Numbered from the stretch's first letter, positions 1 through 12,026 are shown. The stretch: 64,000 nucleotides of DNA from Diabrotica undecimpunctata (GCF_040954645.1 NC_092807.1:76834021-76898020), one strand, 5' to 3'. The notes: generated by a model from the letters alone, not told the origin. Program-made: numbers and translations.

Positions 1-443
1 AGTGGAAAGGTAACGTGGTCGAAAAAACCCGCCCATTAGAAAGAGATGCAAGGACTACTTGCATCTTTTTGTTCTTTCGCACTGGGGAACGGTTTTACAT
101 TTCAATGCGCAGTCTAGGTATTATATGTCTAAGGGCGCAACATATTAAGAACATTTAAATAAATTGTTTCAATATTGTTATTATTTGATATATTGAATTT
201 AAAAATGAATGAGTATAAAAATATCAAATTCTGGAAACTACTTCAGGTATGCTTCGAGTGCACTCAGCTACAATCAAGTAGTTTTCCACTTGAAGAAACA
301 TAAATGGAACATTTTACATTTTGAACCAGTTGACAAAATTTTGACATATAAATATAATTTCAATAAAAAATCACAACCGTAATTTAAATATAATCTTATT
401 GTTTTCTTTAAGTTTAATCCTAGTAAGAAGCAGAAAATTTTAC
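1..443. other. NDUFAF7 intron/flank, no gene recognised
   Basis: This lies downstream of the 444-648 exon on the minus strand, so it should be intron. I see no further NDUFAF7 exon and no repeat I can name. A small hairpin lies near 40-70, with arms AGATGCAAG and CTTGCATCT. Confidence 0.5.
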
Positions 444-648
444 CTGAATTTAGGCTCATTAATATCGCTATTTCCAAGAAAACCTGGATCAATATCTATA
501 AGAACTTCTCTGTATCCTTTATTTGTTCGGACGAATTTGTGAATAGGTAAAGCATCAAAAAATTCATGGGCTATTAAAAGAGTAAAGCACTTTGGTATAT
601 CATATAAGTTCTTGTACCAATTAACAGAAATACCTTCATGTGTGATAC
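444..648 (-). CDS. NDUFAF7: NDUFAF7 exon (mitochondrial complex I assembly methyltransferase), internal
   Basis: Read on the minus strand this exon encodes a stretch containing LLIAHEFFDALPIHKF and GYREVLIDIDP, the strongly conserved AHEFFD..P.HKF region of NDUFAF7. That protein is a mitochondrial SAM-dependent arginine methyltransferase acting on NDUFS2 during complex I assembly. The splice acceptor (AG at 650-649) and donor (GT at 443-442) are both canonical. The first two bases complete a codon begun by the 10165-10335 exon (G|GT), so the two exons join in phase. The exon ends with two bases of a split codon, so more exons must lie to the left, beyond the window. The exon shows no stop or frameshift, so it looks functional. 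Identification is from motif memory, but the two-exon agreement makes it strong. Confidence 0.88.
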
Positions 649-704
649 CTGCATTTAAAAAGTTATTAATAATGATTCAACTAAGGTTCTGATACTGTGG
701 TAAC

Positions 705-735
705 ACAGAAATCGGACCACCCATTATAAATTATT
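705..735. repeat. Left arm of inverted repeat paired with 9737-9767
   Basis: ACAGAAATCGGACCACCCAT and the bases after it are the inverse of 9737-9767, with only a few mismatches over 31 bp. Both arms sit inside the same NDUFAF7 intron and bracket nearly all of its inserted DNA. Confidence 0.55.
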
Positions 736-1023
736 TTATTTTAATAAAATTTGGTATACAGGCTTAACTTGGTTCTTCTTATATCTTTTTGCCCTCTCAT
801 GCATTTAATTTAGATTCCGATAATTCTTTTACCAATTTTTTCTATGCATTTTTATTTTTGGTCATCGTCCTTTAACATTTCCCTAGTTTTCCCTGTATTC
901 CTCCCATTCTATTAATATTAATATCTTATCCTGTCGTTTCCATTTTCCATTTCGATTGCGTTGATCTTTTTTCTGAATTGTCCAGTTTTCGCTTACGTAT
1001 GTTATTATTGGCACTGTTATTGT
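736..1023 (-). repeat. LINE-derived piece related to 7860-8030
   Basis: The segment around 895-1015 resembles 7890-8030 almost base for base. Shared words include TCTTATCCTGTC and CAGTTTTCGCTTAC. It is probably a remnant of the same LINE family as 7440-8600, now separated from it by the BEL element. Confidence 0.5.
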
Positions 1024-1270
1024 TGTAGAACACCGGGGGATTATATCTTCTCCTCCTGAAGTGTTGCTCACTGCCTGTTGGGGCAATACCTTCGATCTGG
1101 TTCTAATTATAATAATTAATTAAAATGTTACCTTAAGTTAGCGATCACACTTCTCGGATTACACTTTAAAAAACACTTACAACTTAAAAAACTTTATTTT
1201 GCTTTAGTTAAACATTTTGTGGTGAAAAAATGAGCGAATTATTTTTAATTAATCAAATATGACAGTGACA
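1024..1270 (-). repeat. BEL/Pao 3' LTR
   Basis: This is a direct repeat of 7045-7291 with the same length and near-identical sequence. On its inner side the five bases ATGAC are followed at once by the truncated pol, with no purine tract. Confidence 0.85.
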
Positions 1271-1287
1271 ATGACGAGAGGAGTGAA

Positions 1288-4200
1288 CTATTTAGGTCTA
1301 TTTTGAAGCCTATTATGATAATCGCGGGTCCAAACCTTCCACATATGCTGCTGAATTCTTGTGCATTTATTCCACAAAGACAATTTATTTTCTTGAATAT
1401 TAGAGAGATCTAATTCAGGATAAGACATTACGTTAGATCCAATAAGGAAGTGTCCGGGAGTAAGAAAGGAAAAATCGGACGGGTCATCTGAGAGCGCACA
1501 GATAGGGCGTGAATTGAGCACTGCTTCAATCTGCGAAAGTACAGTGGATAGTTCTTCGAAAGTAAAATTGGAGTTACCCATCATTCTTACGAGATGATAT
1601 TTGAAGCTCTTTATGGCAGCTTCAAAAATACCACCGTGGTGTGGTGAGCGTGGAGGGATAAACTTCCATTGAATTTGACATGAAGTAGCGAAAGAGCGAA
1701 TAGATTCAGAGGTATCACCTTTGAGAAGCAACTCATAAAGTTCTTTCAATTGATTTTTCGCACCTAGAAAGTTGGTGCCATTATCGCTGAAAATGATACT
1801 CGGATTACCCCTTCGGGCGATAAATCTTTTCAGAGTCAATAAGAACGCTTCAGTAGAAAGACTGGAAATTAATTCCACATGCACGGCGCGAGTAGCTAAA
1901 CATACAAACACTGCCATATAGGCCTTAGTAAGCGGAGCTCTCTTGAGTTTAGAGGTCTTGATTGGAAATGGACCACCAAAATCAACTCCAACGTTTATAA
2001 ATGGACGTGCAATTTGAACTCTTTCCCTCGGGAGATTAGCCATGATTTGGGAAGCGACTTGTGCGTTAAAACGGTAACAAGTGAGACAATTTTCTATTAT
2101 ACGTTTGATTTGTCGAAGACCATCAAGAGGCCAGAATTTCAATCTAACATTGGACAGTGTATTTTGAGGGCCAGAATGTAGAAGTCTTCGATGTTCTCGG
2201 GTAAGTAATAAATTGACAATATGTGATTTTGAAGGCAACAGTAGAGGAAATTTCTGATCATAAGAAACATCTGAAAGGAGAAGACGACCGCCTACTCGTA
2301 TCATTTGAGACGAATCTAGAAAGGGATTCAATTTACGAATAGACTTATCGTTAAGCTGACGATTATCCATTAAAAATTGGATTTTCGAACTGAAGAAATG
2401 AGACTGGGTCAATTTGATGATCATTAACTCAGAACTAGAGAGTTCATGTGGAGTGAGAGGACCTGTACGTCTATGAGACTTAGCTCTTACATTGTGAATA
2501 AAACGAAGGCAGTATGCAAAAGCTCTCTGAAGTCGAGTGAAAGATGAAAATTTGCAGAGGGCATCATACACTTGTGAATCTGGTTTTCTGATCAGATGAG
2601 TAACCCTTTTGAGTTCAGGCAGTTCATCAACATTAATACTCGAAGTACCATTATATACAAAGAGGTTGAAATCAAAGTGTGGATCTGACAAAAATTGAGG
2701 ACCATTAAACCAAAGATCACAATCAAGCAACTGCAAGGGTGTAGCACCACGAGATAATATATCCGCAGGGTTGTCTTTCGATCGTACATGTCTCCATGTA
2801 TGGTTGGAGGTGAGTTCTTGAATTTGAGTTACTCTATTGGCTACAAAGGTAGACCAACGAGAAGGGTGTGAACTAATCCACGCGAGGACGATTTCGGAAT
2901 CTGTCCATAAATTGACAGAATTTATCTGAGATTGGGATGGAATCAAGACAGAAAGAATTTTCGTAACAAGATTGGAGAGTAATAATACTCCTAGAAGTTC
3001 TAATTGAGGAAGAGTCACAACTTTTACAGGACTAACACGACTCGTTAAGGAGATTAGATTGCAAGAGATAAAGCCATTTTCATGCGATGTTCTTAAATAA
3101 ACGCAAGCACCATACGCGCTAAGACTTGCATCCGAAAACCCATGTATTTGAGTACTTGTTACATTGCTAGAATTTTGCAGCAACCTAGGAATCTTGTGAT
3201 TGGAGAGGTGAGGAAGTGTTTGTAAAAATAGATTCCATTCTGTAAGCAAATTTGGACTGAGGTGGTCATCCCAATTCGACCTTTCTAACCAAATCTTTCT
3301 CATAATTAATTTAGCAGATACCACTACAGGGTTAATCAATCCGATAGGGTCATAAATAGAAGCAATTAAAGAGAGAACTTCTCTTTTTCTATAGGTATCC
3401 TTAACGGTAACCTTTGGCACAAGAACTGAAAAATGATCGGAGTGAGAATTCCAACATAGGCCGAGAATATTGTTCGTGTGATTTTCAGGATTGATTACAT
3501 AACTAGCTTCATTAGAGATATGAGAAATACCTGCGAGAAATTCAGATGAGTTTGCACACCATTTATGAAGCGAGAAACAAGCGAGGTTTAAACATTCGGT
3601 TAATTGACGATGAATTTCGAAGAGTGTTTCGAAATCGTTACAGCCATACAGCACATCATCGATATAACAGAAATTTAAAAGAGCATCACTAGCCAATGGA
3701 AATTTGTCGGAATTTTTTTGAGCTAATTCCTTAAGACATCTAGTGCTGAGAAAACCGGAGTTATTTAATCCATAAGTAACAGTTTCGAGTTGAAGACATT
3801 TCAAATCCTCTTGAGGTGAATCACGCCATAAGATGTTCAACAGAAATACCTGTTCGGGATTTACTCGAATTTGTCTGTACATATGACGTAGATCTGCTAC
3901 AATACAGTATTTAAATAATCTAAAATTTATCAAAATATCGAATAATTCGCGTTGTACCGTATAACCAGGAAGCATTATGTCATTAAGACTTAGATTTGAG
4001 GTAGTTTTCATACTGCCATCAAAGACAACACGCAACTTATTTGTTACGCTATCCTTTAAAACGTAATGGTGAGGAATAAAGTATTTTAAATCAGAGTGAA
4101 TATTTCAAGTGGAGAGAGGCACATATCTGCAATGTCCAAGTGCAATATATTCATAAATAAATTGTTTATACTGTGCGTATAATTGATCTGACTTGATCAG

Positions 4201-4731
4201 TTTCTGTTCGAGGTTTAGGAATCGCTTCTTTGCGAGGAAAAACGATTCGCCCAATTTTTTATATTCGTTGGGAGATTTGAAAGGGAGATCTACTTGGAAT
4301 CTACCAGATGATAATATTTTAAGTGACGATTTAAAAATGTCTTCGGCCTGTTGCTCCGAAGGAGTTAGGATTTTTGGAGTACAAGTAGAAGACGAGATTT
4401 CTTCTATTTCCCAAAACGACCGTACGAGTGAATCGGTATTTTGAGTGTGAACGAACAAGGATACTTCATTTCGAGGTTGAGTATTTTCTTGAATGTTAAG
4501 TATGGAATATGAGTCAATTGACCCAGAGGATTGAGGTACATTTCCACCTACAAGATATCCGAGATGAGTATTTGTTAAGGTAGGAAGATTAGGGCCTAAT
4601 TTTATTAACCCGTAAGTAAGTAAGTCGAAATAAACATCTGCTCCAAGCAGCAGTTGAACTTCGGCAGGAGTACAAAATTCTGGATCAGCTAGGTGAATGT
4701 TTGGTGGAATTTTGAGAGCATTAAAATCCAA
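1288..4731 (-). pseudogene. BEL/Pao pol (protease end, RT, RNase H, integrase), broken
   Basis: This is one long minus-strand frame interrupted by a single TGA at 4105-4107. The N-terminal part (4105-4731) has the GYLVGGNVP segment found between protease and RT in BEL elements. The next part has the RT, with LRVVFDGS, CIVADLRHMYRQI and the YIDDVLYG active site. It is followed by an RNase H (ELLGVLL, WTDSEIVLAW, HVRSKDNPADILSRG) and an integrase (GVDFGGPF, FSDNGTNFLG, HHGGIFEAAIKSF). The ORF stops at LQNRPK. The usual C-terminal segment of BEL integrases, several tens of residues, is absent, so pol was truncated by a deletion that also removed the polypurine tract. The protein would act on the element's own RNA and cDNA and cannot work here. 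Confidence 0.9.
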
Positions 4732-6582
4732 TGTAATTTGAGGGTGCTTACAAGTGATGATTGGGAGAATCGCACAAGAGAGTGTAAAATGTTTTGTGGG
4801 ATTAACATTTCAGAAAATATTTAAATCCACCATTTTATTCGACGTCGAACAGATTTCGGATATCCCAGAAATTTGAAGACTTTTTGTGTAAGGAATACAT
4901 TTCAAGCGACTTGCTAATTCCTCAGTGATAAACGAAAGCTGACTAGCTGAGTCTGTAAGGCAGCGAACCTTAACGGGATTATTATGAGAATCATAAATTG
5001 TAACACATGCTGTTTGAGTAGAACCTCCTTTTTGCCTGAGAGTGTAGAGAGAGATGATGCTCGGTAGACATCATTAGACTGAGATTGATTTGTTATTCGT
5101 GGGATTGCAGGAGAACTTGAAGTTTCGCTTTGAGTATTGGGATCACGAGATACATTAGAGTGAGTACGAGAATTTGGAGTATCATGCACATTGTGAGACT
5201 GGCGAGTATTTTGAGAATTATGATTTTCTTGTGAGTCTTGAGAGTGACGAGTGTTTTGGAAGTGAGTGTTTCTAGTGGGTAGACTACGAGAATCTTGATT
5301 TGTTCTTGAAATGAAACAAGAACTATTTGAGTTATGAGTAGAAGCGTTAGAGAAGTGGAGCAATATGTGATGTCTCCTGTTACATTTAGCGTAATTTGAC
5401 GCAGAGGTACATGAGCTTGCTGAATGACCACTAGCCAAGCAGTTGAGACACGCTTTCTTTGCCTTGACCGTTTGAAAACGCTCATTTTCAGACATATTTA
5501 AGAATTCCCGGCAAGTGTATATTTTATGGGAGTTATTTTGACATAAGAAACATTTAAAATATTGATTATTACTACTATACTGCAAATTATTGCTAACTGT
5601 GTTAAGAGAAGTAAAACGAGAAGGTTGTTTTTGTTTCGGAGAATGAGAATACTCAGGAACAAGATTTTCGAGAATTTTGCATTTTCTTTCAATAAATTCA
5701 AGGAACTCCATTAAACTTGGGAGTTTGTTTATATTACGCTCTGTTTCAAATGATCTTTTAGTATTATAGTCTAATTTTTGAGTAAAGAGATTGATGAGAA
5801 TTAAATCAGTGAGTTGATTCGAGATGTTGAGGTTTTCTAAGGCAGCGAGATGGCTTTTAATTTGAGTTAAGAAATCCCTTAGAGCATGTGCATTGGGTTT
5901 TGTAATGAGTGGAGCATTTAATAAACTGTTCAAATGACTGTTTACTATTAAATATTTATTTTCAAATCTATCGCATAAATTTTGTATTGCAATTTCAAAA
6001 TTGGAATCAATTATTTCTAGATTGTCAATTAACTTTAACGGTTCATTCCTTAACACTTGATTTGAGATAAATAAGTTTTTGAGCATTAGATAACTGTTTA
6101 TCATTTGTTATTAATTTGGTGAAAACATCAAAAAAGCTGGGCCATTCTGAGATTTCGCCCGAGAAAAAAGGTATTTTTAATTCTGGCAACTTTACATTTT
6201 GAATTGTGCTAACAGATGGAGTTACATTTGTTACAATAGGTTGAGTTTGAACTGGTTTTGCAGATAATTGCGTGATTTTCTCGTACAAATATGAATCTAA
6301 ATTATAATACTGTACTTCAACTATGTCCCTATCTGAACAATATTTATCAAAATCTTCTAATTCAAGTTCCTTTTGTAGGTTGAGATACTCACGATAAGTT
6401 TCATTTAATACATTTTTGCGTGCAATATATTGACCGCAATCTAAAACTACATTTTGGTTTTTTGAGACAAATGTTTGAATTCTAGCAATACAAGCTTTAG
6501 TATGCCCTCTCAATTTTATAATTTTTGCAACATCAGTCATTTTGAACGTGAGAAAAAATAATACACATTTTAAATATAACAA
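4732..6582 (-). pseudogene. BEL/Pao gag with zinc knuckles and start of protease, frameshifted
   Basis: Translation starts at MTDVAKIIKLRGH (about 6540). A helical N-terminal region is followed by LPELKIPFFSGEISEWPSFF, the typical start of the BEL gag core. The frame then shifts near 6050 and continues to about 4914. That second part carries CFLCQNNSH and a CLNCLASGHSASSC zinc knuckle, followed by an Asn/Ser/His-rich linker with many SQNTR-like repeats. A further shift near 5050 leads into the aspartic protease, where DSASQLSFI is readable around 4930-4960. At least two frameshifts break it. Gag would package the RNA in cytoplasmic particles. Confidence 0.82.
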
Positions 6583-7027
6583 GAGATACTTAGTATCATT
6601 AACTAAATAATATTACCATAAAAATCTAGTTATAATCACTGCAAATCTAAAATCTAAAAATAAAATGACATGCGACGATGCAAAAAACAATTCGTAAAAG
6701 TTACAATAAATGATCAAACCGCACATTAAGTCCAACCGCGACCACACATAAACTCCTTATCCCTTGCAAGTGTCGATGTCGATATACCGGCCTCTCGACG
6801 CTAATAGAACAACCTTGGATCCTGGAACCGTCAAAACTCCAATGTGTGTATATGAGAGACTAAAAACTATGTCTTTTCTTTGCGAAGAAATGAGGAAACG
6901 AGTGATGTTTTTTACGAATACTGTGAGAAAAAAAAACGCCTTTGCAGAAACGAGAGATGATCGCCCTCGTGCTATAATTAATGAAAATTCAGCTTCCAGC
7001 TTTACAGAAACGGGAACAGTTGCTGTA

Positions 7028-7044
7028 TCCGGCTCGAAGGACCA
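7028..7044 (-). promoter_or_regulatory. BEL primer-binding site
   Basis: On the minus strand TGGTCCTTCGAGCCGGA begins at the first base after the 5' LTR. It has the TGG start expected of a tRNA 3' end complement, and this form is familiar from BEL/Pao elements. Confidence 0.75.
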
Positions 7045-7291
7045 TGTAGAACACCGGGGGATTATATCTTCTCCTCCTGAAGTGTTGCTCACTGCCTGTT
7101 GGGGCAATACCGTCGATCTAGTTCTAATTATAATAATTAATTAAAATGTTACCTTAAGTTAGCGATCACACTTCTCGGATTACACTTTAAAAAACACTTA
7201 CAACTTAAAAAACTTTATTTTGCTTTAGTTAAACATTTTGTGGTGAAAAAATGAGCGAATTATTTTTAATAAATCAAATATGACAGTGACA
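7045..7291 (-). repeat. BEL/Pao 5' LTR
   Basis: This pairs with 1024-1270 and abuts the primer-binding site. ATGAC follows it on the outside at 7292-7296. Confidence 0.85.
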
Positions 7292-7439
7292 ATGACTGAT
7301 GTTTTTTCTAATAAAATTGAGAAGAGAGTACGTGATAATCTCGCAATTCTGTGCAAAGAATATATGCAACATCTATCGTGCATTCTCAGGTACAACTCGA
7401 CTTAAAACTAAAAGTAGTATTTTTTAAAAAAGGGTGTTC

Positions 7440-8600
7440 GTCATTTTGATCATAATTTTAGGTTGCGCTATGCAACAATTGTATTGTGTATTCTTCTCTT
7501 GATTTTCTGTTTTACATATTTATGTCCTAGTATTGTTTTATTAATTGTGTAGTATAATAGTGTAGATTTATTTTCTCTATTTGTTAATTCCACGTTTATT
7601 TTGCCATCATCCGTCACAAGGATGCCCAGATAGTCGTACGTTGATATTTTTTCTAATATTATTATATTATATTTAATCTACTTATTGTTTTGGTCTTCCT
7701 TTTGATTCTATCATCGTTTTTGTTTTATTTACATTCACCTCATTTTCATTTTTTACTTTAATTTTCAGAATGTTTTAATAGTTTTCCCTTTATTCTTTTC
7801 TATTTCTTCGATCTGATCTAATCTATCCAGTTCCTTATGGGTCTTCTTCTCCTTTTCCTTCTACCTCCCAATTTGCCTTGTAATTCTTTAGGGTGCATTA
7901 TATTAATATTCATTTCTTATCCTGTCCCATTTTGTTTCCCCGCACATTTTTCTCAATGTTTTATTTCGATTCCGTTAATCTTTTTTTCTGAATTGTTCAG
8001 TTTTCGCTTACATATGTTATTATTGGCATTGTGAATTCTTCTCTTGACTTACAGTTGTACTTATTTGTCTCCTAGTATTGTTGCATTAATTGTGTAGTAC
8101 AATCGTGTAAATTTATTTCCTCTATTTGTTAGTTCCACGTCTATTTTGCCATCATCCATCACAATGATGCCCGGATAGTTGCACGTTGATATTTTTCTAA
8201 TTTAATATATTTAATCTACTTATTGTTTTGGTCTTCCGTTTGATTAACTATCATCGTTTTTGTTTTATTTATATTCACTTCATTTTCATTTTTAGTATTT
8301 ATTCAGTCCAAGAATTCACCAGCCTTTACATTTTATTTTTATTATTCGCTACCAGTACAACATCACCTACCTAGAGTAAACTCTGCAATTTTACTGGTTA
8401 AAAGTTCCTGTATCCAATTATTCTATTTAGATTTTCTTCTTTAGCTATGAGGTTCTTTATAGTCCTGTCCATTATTATGACGAACAACAATGCGTTTAAA
8501 CTATCTCCCTGTTTTATTCCTTTGTTTATTTTGAATTCATTGGATCTTTGGTCCCCCACTTGTACTTTTCCTCTGACTGTCTTGTACTATGACTTGTCTT
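7440..8600 (-). pseudogene. Decayed LINE reverse transcriptase
   Basis: On the minus strand, 8440-8545 reads KGIKQGDSLNALLFVIIMD, the (G)xxQGDSLSPLLF block of RTE-like LINE reverse transcriptases. About 90 bases further on is a VGDVVLVANN segment in place of the YADD box. A second similar block lies at 7480-7700, so two decayed copies or an internal duplication are present. No long ORF survives. Confidence 0.65.
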
Positions 8601-8877
8601 GTACTATGTCTTGACTATGTACTTCCTATGTTTCTGATTAATGTTTTAAGTACTTCTAATATTGTTCCAGATATTTCCACATTTTTTGGCATTGCTTATC
8701 TTGGCAAAAACAAAAAAAGGTTAGAATTTCAGTCATATAAGTTTATATTTTCGTTTTTATTCATTCTTTTTTCAAAATTCGCAAACCACTAAAATTTTAA
8801 CTTTTAAGTTTAGTATCAATCAAAATTTAGCATTGTGAAGATCTTAGTTTCTTTTAAAGTCATTTACAATACCTAGA

Positions 8878-9711
8878 GTCCATCAACTTAGTGAGTTTGA
8901 TAGTGGCTGGAGAGTTGGCCTAAGAGAAGCCGGACTTTCTTTTCGGGAAATTGCGAACAGGGTTCACAGAAGTTTGGGTACTGGGTTAAGATGTTATCAG
9001 GCATGACTCAAGAAAGCCGAACACCATCGAATAGTATAGGGCGGCGCCGAAGAACAACTGAGTATCAACATCGTCTCCTAAGGTTGATATATCTAAGAGA
9101 TCGCTTTTTCACTACCAGGTCTATTTTAACTCAATGGTTTGCAGAACGTGAAGACCAATTGGGATGGGAATAATTTGAAGGTATAGTGTGGGATGTCATC
9201 ACTTATGGTTCAAGATCACTTCTAATCCTCGTCAGAGGGAATATGACAGCTCAGCAATATGTACAAGAAATTCTGGAATCTCATCTCATACCAAACCTTC
9301 AGATGCTCCATTATCCAATTTTTCAGCACAATAACGCAAGGCCACACATTGCTAGATATTGGACTTCTTTGAACAGGCTAGAGTCAATCTTTTGCCCTGG
9401 CTTCCGAGATCCTCAGATTTATCTCCAATTGAACACGTGTGGAACATGCGTTGTGATGTGATGGGTTGCAGACTTTTTAATTTAGAGCATCCTCCTCAAA
9501 CTTTGGGAGCCCTTCGGAAGAAGTTAATTAGGACATGGAACGAGATACCCCAAAGCTTATTGACCACCTAATCAGAAGCGAACCCAGGCGCATCCACAAG
9601 TGTGTTGCCACCGAGGTGCACCAACACATTCTTAATTGATTTACCCCTGAAAGTTGTTTCAAGTACATATATTGAAATTTTTATCCTTTGTTTATTTTGC
9701 TACCCTGTATA
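8878..9711 (+). pseudogene. Tc1/mariner transposase relic
   Basis: The plus strand encodes a paired-type DNA-binding region (LSFREIANRVHRS, RRRTTEYQHRLLRL) to about 9173. An internal deletion removes the first catalytic block. The C-terminal half follows, with NMTAQQYVQEILESHLIPNL, IFQHNNARPHIAR and, after a frameshift near 9380, SSDLSPIEHVWN. The second catalytic Asp of the usual FQxDNARPH is Asn here, so this copy is inactive on three counts. A TACCCTGTA end at 9702-9710 may be the right terminal inverted repeat. No partner is seen on the left. Confidence 0.8.
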
Positions 9712-10164
9712 ATAGTACAAAATAATTTCAAAATATAATAATTTATAATGGGTGTTCGGATTTCTGTCACTTAGTATATTATCTTGTGTCACTTCTATCT
9801 TATGTACTATACATAATGTGAATAAACCAGTTTTATATGAAAAGATAACAATATTTGTTTGATAAACAAATTATTGTGTTTTGCTACTTAGTAATAGAAA
9901 AACTACTTATATTACTGTAATTATATCAGACATATTTTAAACTACATCAAAAATTAACTCAAACTTGAGAATACCTGTCAGGAAAATGATGATAGCATAT
10001 GATTGATCTTTAAAAAGAAAATTTTATCCTATCCTGACAGTAAAATTCTCTTGATACTATTCACACTGTAAATCATAAGGAAAAACATGTATTTATTATT
10101 TAGAAAAAAAGGTTTGTTCCCATTAAATATTTTACATAGCTAAGGTATAAATTAGATATACTAC
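9712..10164. other. NDUFAF7 intron remainder
   Basis: This carries the 9737-9767 arm of the intron inverted repeat. The rest, up to the splice donor of the 10165-10335 exon, is AT-rich and unremarkable. Confidence 0.5.
9737..9767. repeat. Right arm of inverted repeat paired with 705-735
   Basis: It contains TTTATAATGGGTGTTCGGAT and ends TTTCTGT. See 705-735. Confidence 0.55.
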
Positions 10165-10335
10165 CAGTTCTGTAAATGGGCTGATTCTCATCAATCACAT
10201 TAGTTTGATTACACAATTTTTTAGCTTGAATTTCACTTAATGCTGTACTAATCTCGACAAGTTGTAAACTTGTTTGCTCCAATACTTTAAAATGATTGAA
10301 CACTCTCAGAATATCACTGGCCAAAGTTCCTCTTC
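10165..10335 (-). CDS. NDUFAF7: NDUFAF7 exon, SAM-binding region
   Basis: The minus-strand translation starts in the middle of the methyltransferase GxGRGTL motif (GRGTLASDILRVF). It continues through LQLVEISTALSEIQAKKL, matching the HLVEVSxxLSEIQ segment of NDUFAF7 that follows SAM-binding motif I. The acceptor is TTTTAG before 10335 and the donor is GT at 10164-10163. The exon is 171 bp, starts with two bases of a split Gly codon and ends with one base, which fits the 444-648 exon in phase. Upstream exons, encoding the mitochondrial presequence and the first half of the motif, were not found in the window. They must lie beyond the repeats, inside them in a form I missed, or outside. Confidence 0.88.
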
Positions 10336-10605
10336 CTAAAATAGAGTATGAAGTTCTTTTAATTTGTGTCAAATAATTTATGAGGAACAACAAATACTTT
10401 ATGCAATTTACTATTTGTATTAAGAATAAGCCACAATTTTACTATAACAAGTTTATTTTGACTTCCAATTCGATTTCCATTCCTCCAAAGAATGCAGTAG
10501 GATTTGGTTGCAAAAAAGAGGATATCAATAGAAAGAAAATACCACTATTAGTAAGTCGAGGTATATATCGTCGTATATATCGAGGATACATCATTTATGT
10601 TTTAA

Positions 10606-10608
<3 letters not shown>

Positions 10609-10659
<51 letters not shown>
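10609..10659. repeat. (TA)n microsatellite
   Basis: A pure TA run at one end of the 10660-12026 repeat. Confidence 0.98.
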
Positions 10660-10663
<4 letters not shown>

Positions 10664-12024
10664 ATGATGTATTGTTTGTTTGAATGATGAGCAATGGGTA
10701 TTTTTAATAATATAATATATAGGGTTTTTATCGCGGTTCTCAAAGAATTAGTTTGTAAGTACTTTTTTAAATTATCTTTATTATAACTATTATGAAACAC
10801 ACATATATATATCTAACCTAGCCAATGTAAATTTAAAATAAACTATCTTTAAATTGATATTCTTATAAAACTAATGAAATTCTATAGACAATGTAAAATT
10901 TAAACAAACTATCTTCAAAATTGAAACTGTTATGACACTAACTAAATTATATTAACAAAATTTTGTACCTTTCTTTCACTGAATGCCTAAATGAACTGTT
11001 TTCCACTATATAGATTCTAATCACCACTAAATGTCTTCGTACTTCGGTTATCCTTGTTTTTGTGAAATTACTTTTTCCAATTATCAGCTTCTACCAATTT
11101 AAGATATATTTTTCTTCACCAGCATTTATAAACCACCAAGCAAACCAGCAAAACAGCATTTATATTTATTCTTCTTTTCAATATTCCAATATCCAATTAT
11201 TATAAGTTGATTTATACTAATCTCCAATCATAATATAATTTTAATTTCTTCCAATATTCTTCTAATATACTTTTTTAATCTTCAATAATTATTTGTGTAT
11301 AATTATAAATGTGCATAATTTTTAATCTTCATTTAACTCACTATATTAAACAATTGGACTATTTGTAACTGATTGACTGTCTTGAAAATTCTGAACAATT
11401 GACTTCACTAACTAAATGAGTCTATCTTCTACTAACTTTCATAATAAAACTGGCCATCTTGAATCCAAATCACGGGTATTTATATCTTTTCAATCTTCCA
11501 GAACCATCTGGTAAGAAATCATGTTCGATTTAGTTCTATTTCTTCTATATGGATGTTCTCGAAAAAAATATCTGTTCGATTCACCGACATAATCATTATT
11601 CCAGAATGTTCCAACATAAACAACGGTCAAATTCTGCATTCTGGAGAATTCGTTAATGTTCTATTGATAATTTTGTTGACATTTAGGCTTTTCAGATCAG
11701 AATAAACATTTAAATCATTAAATATATATAAATTAAACATTTTAAACTAACATTATTATTATAACCCCACTTTATATTCCTAAAAATTCTTAATTTCTGT
11801 CAGTCACTTACTGTATAGTTGGTTGCCTATGCACATGGCTCACTTAAATATATTTACAACATTAAAATACAACTTTTTACAATTATTATATGCTAATTTC
11901 TTAAAAATGCCCTCACATAAATAATTTTTATTAAATTCTCTAGTATATAACTTATTAAAATAACCAAATATCTAATATTATCTAATGTGTAACTTATAAA
12001 TTAATTTTTTAAATAATATCATTT

Positions 12025-12026
<2 letters not shown>
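10660..12026 (-). mobile_element. Solo-LTR-like repeat, inverted partner of 29425-30789
   Basis: This matches 29425-30789 in inverse over its whole length. On the minus strand it has a TATA box (TATAAATA at 11478-11485) followed about 25 bp on by an initiator-like CAGTT run, as expected of an LTR promoter. Near its end are two or three imperfect copies of a roughly 70-bp unit (TAAAGATAGTTTGTTTTAAA and flanks), and it ends CATCATAACA at the (TA)n. No ORF is present. The absence of internal coding sequence suggests a solo LTR; the family is not identified. Confidence 0.65.

Larger units (their letters stand above)
1024..7291 (-). mobile_element. BEL/Pao LTR retrotransposon, defective, inside NDUFAF7 intron
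   Basis: Two 247-bp direct repeats (1024-1270 and 7045-7291) flank a minus-strand gag-protease-RT-RNaseH-integrase region. Each starts TGTAGAACACC and ends GTGACA. A primer-binding site abuts the 5' LTR at 7044. The copy is dead: gag is frameshifted, an in-frame TGA lies at 4105, and the end of pol is missing. The LTRs look very similar to each other, so the insertion is not ancient. No matching target-site duplication is visible outside the LTRs. Confidence 0.9.

Noticed and set aside
883..1086. Matching ORF starts at 883-1086 and 6757-7107
   Set aside because: They share an N-terminus only because both lie in the BEL LTR.
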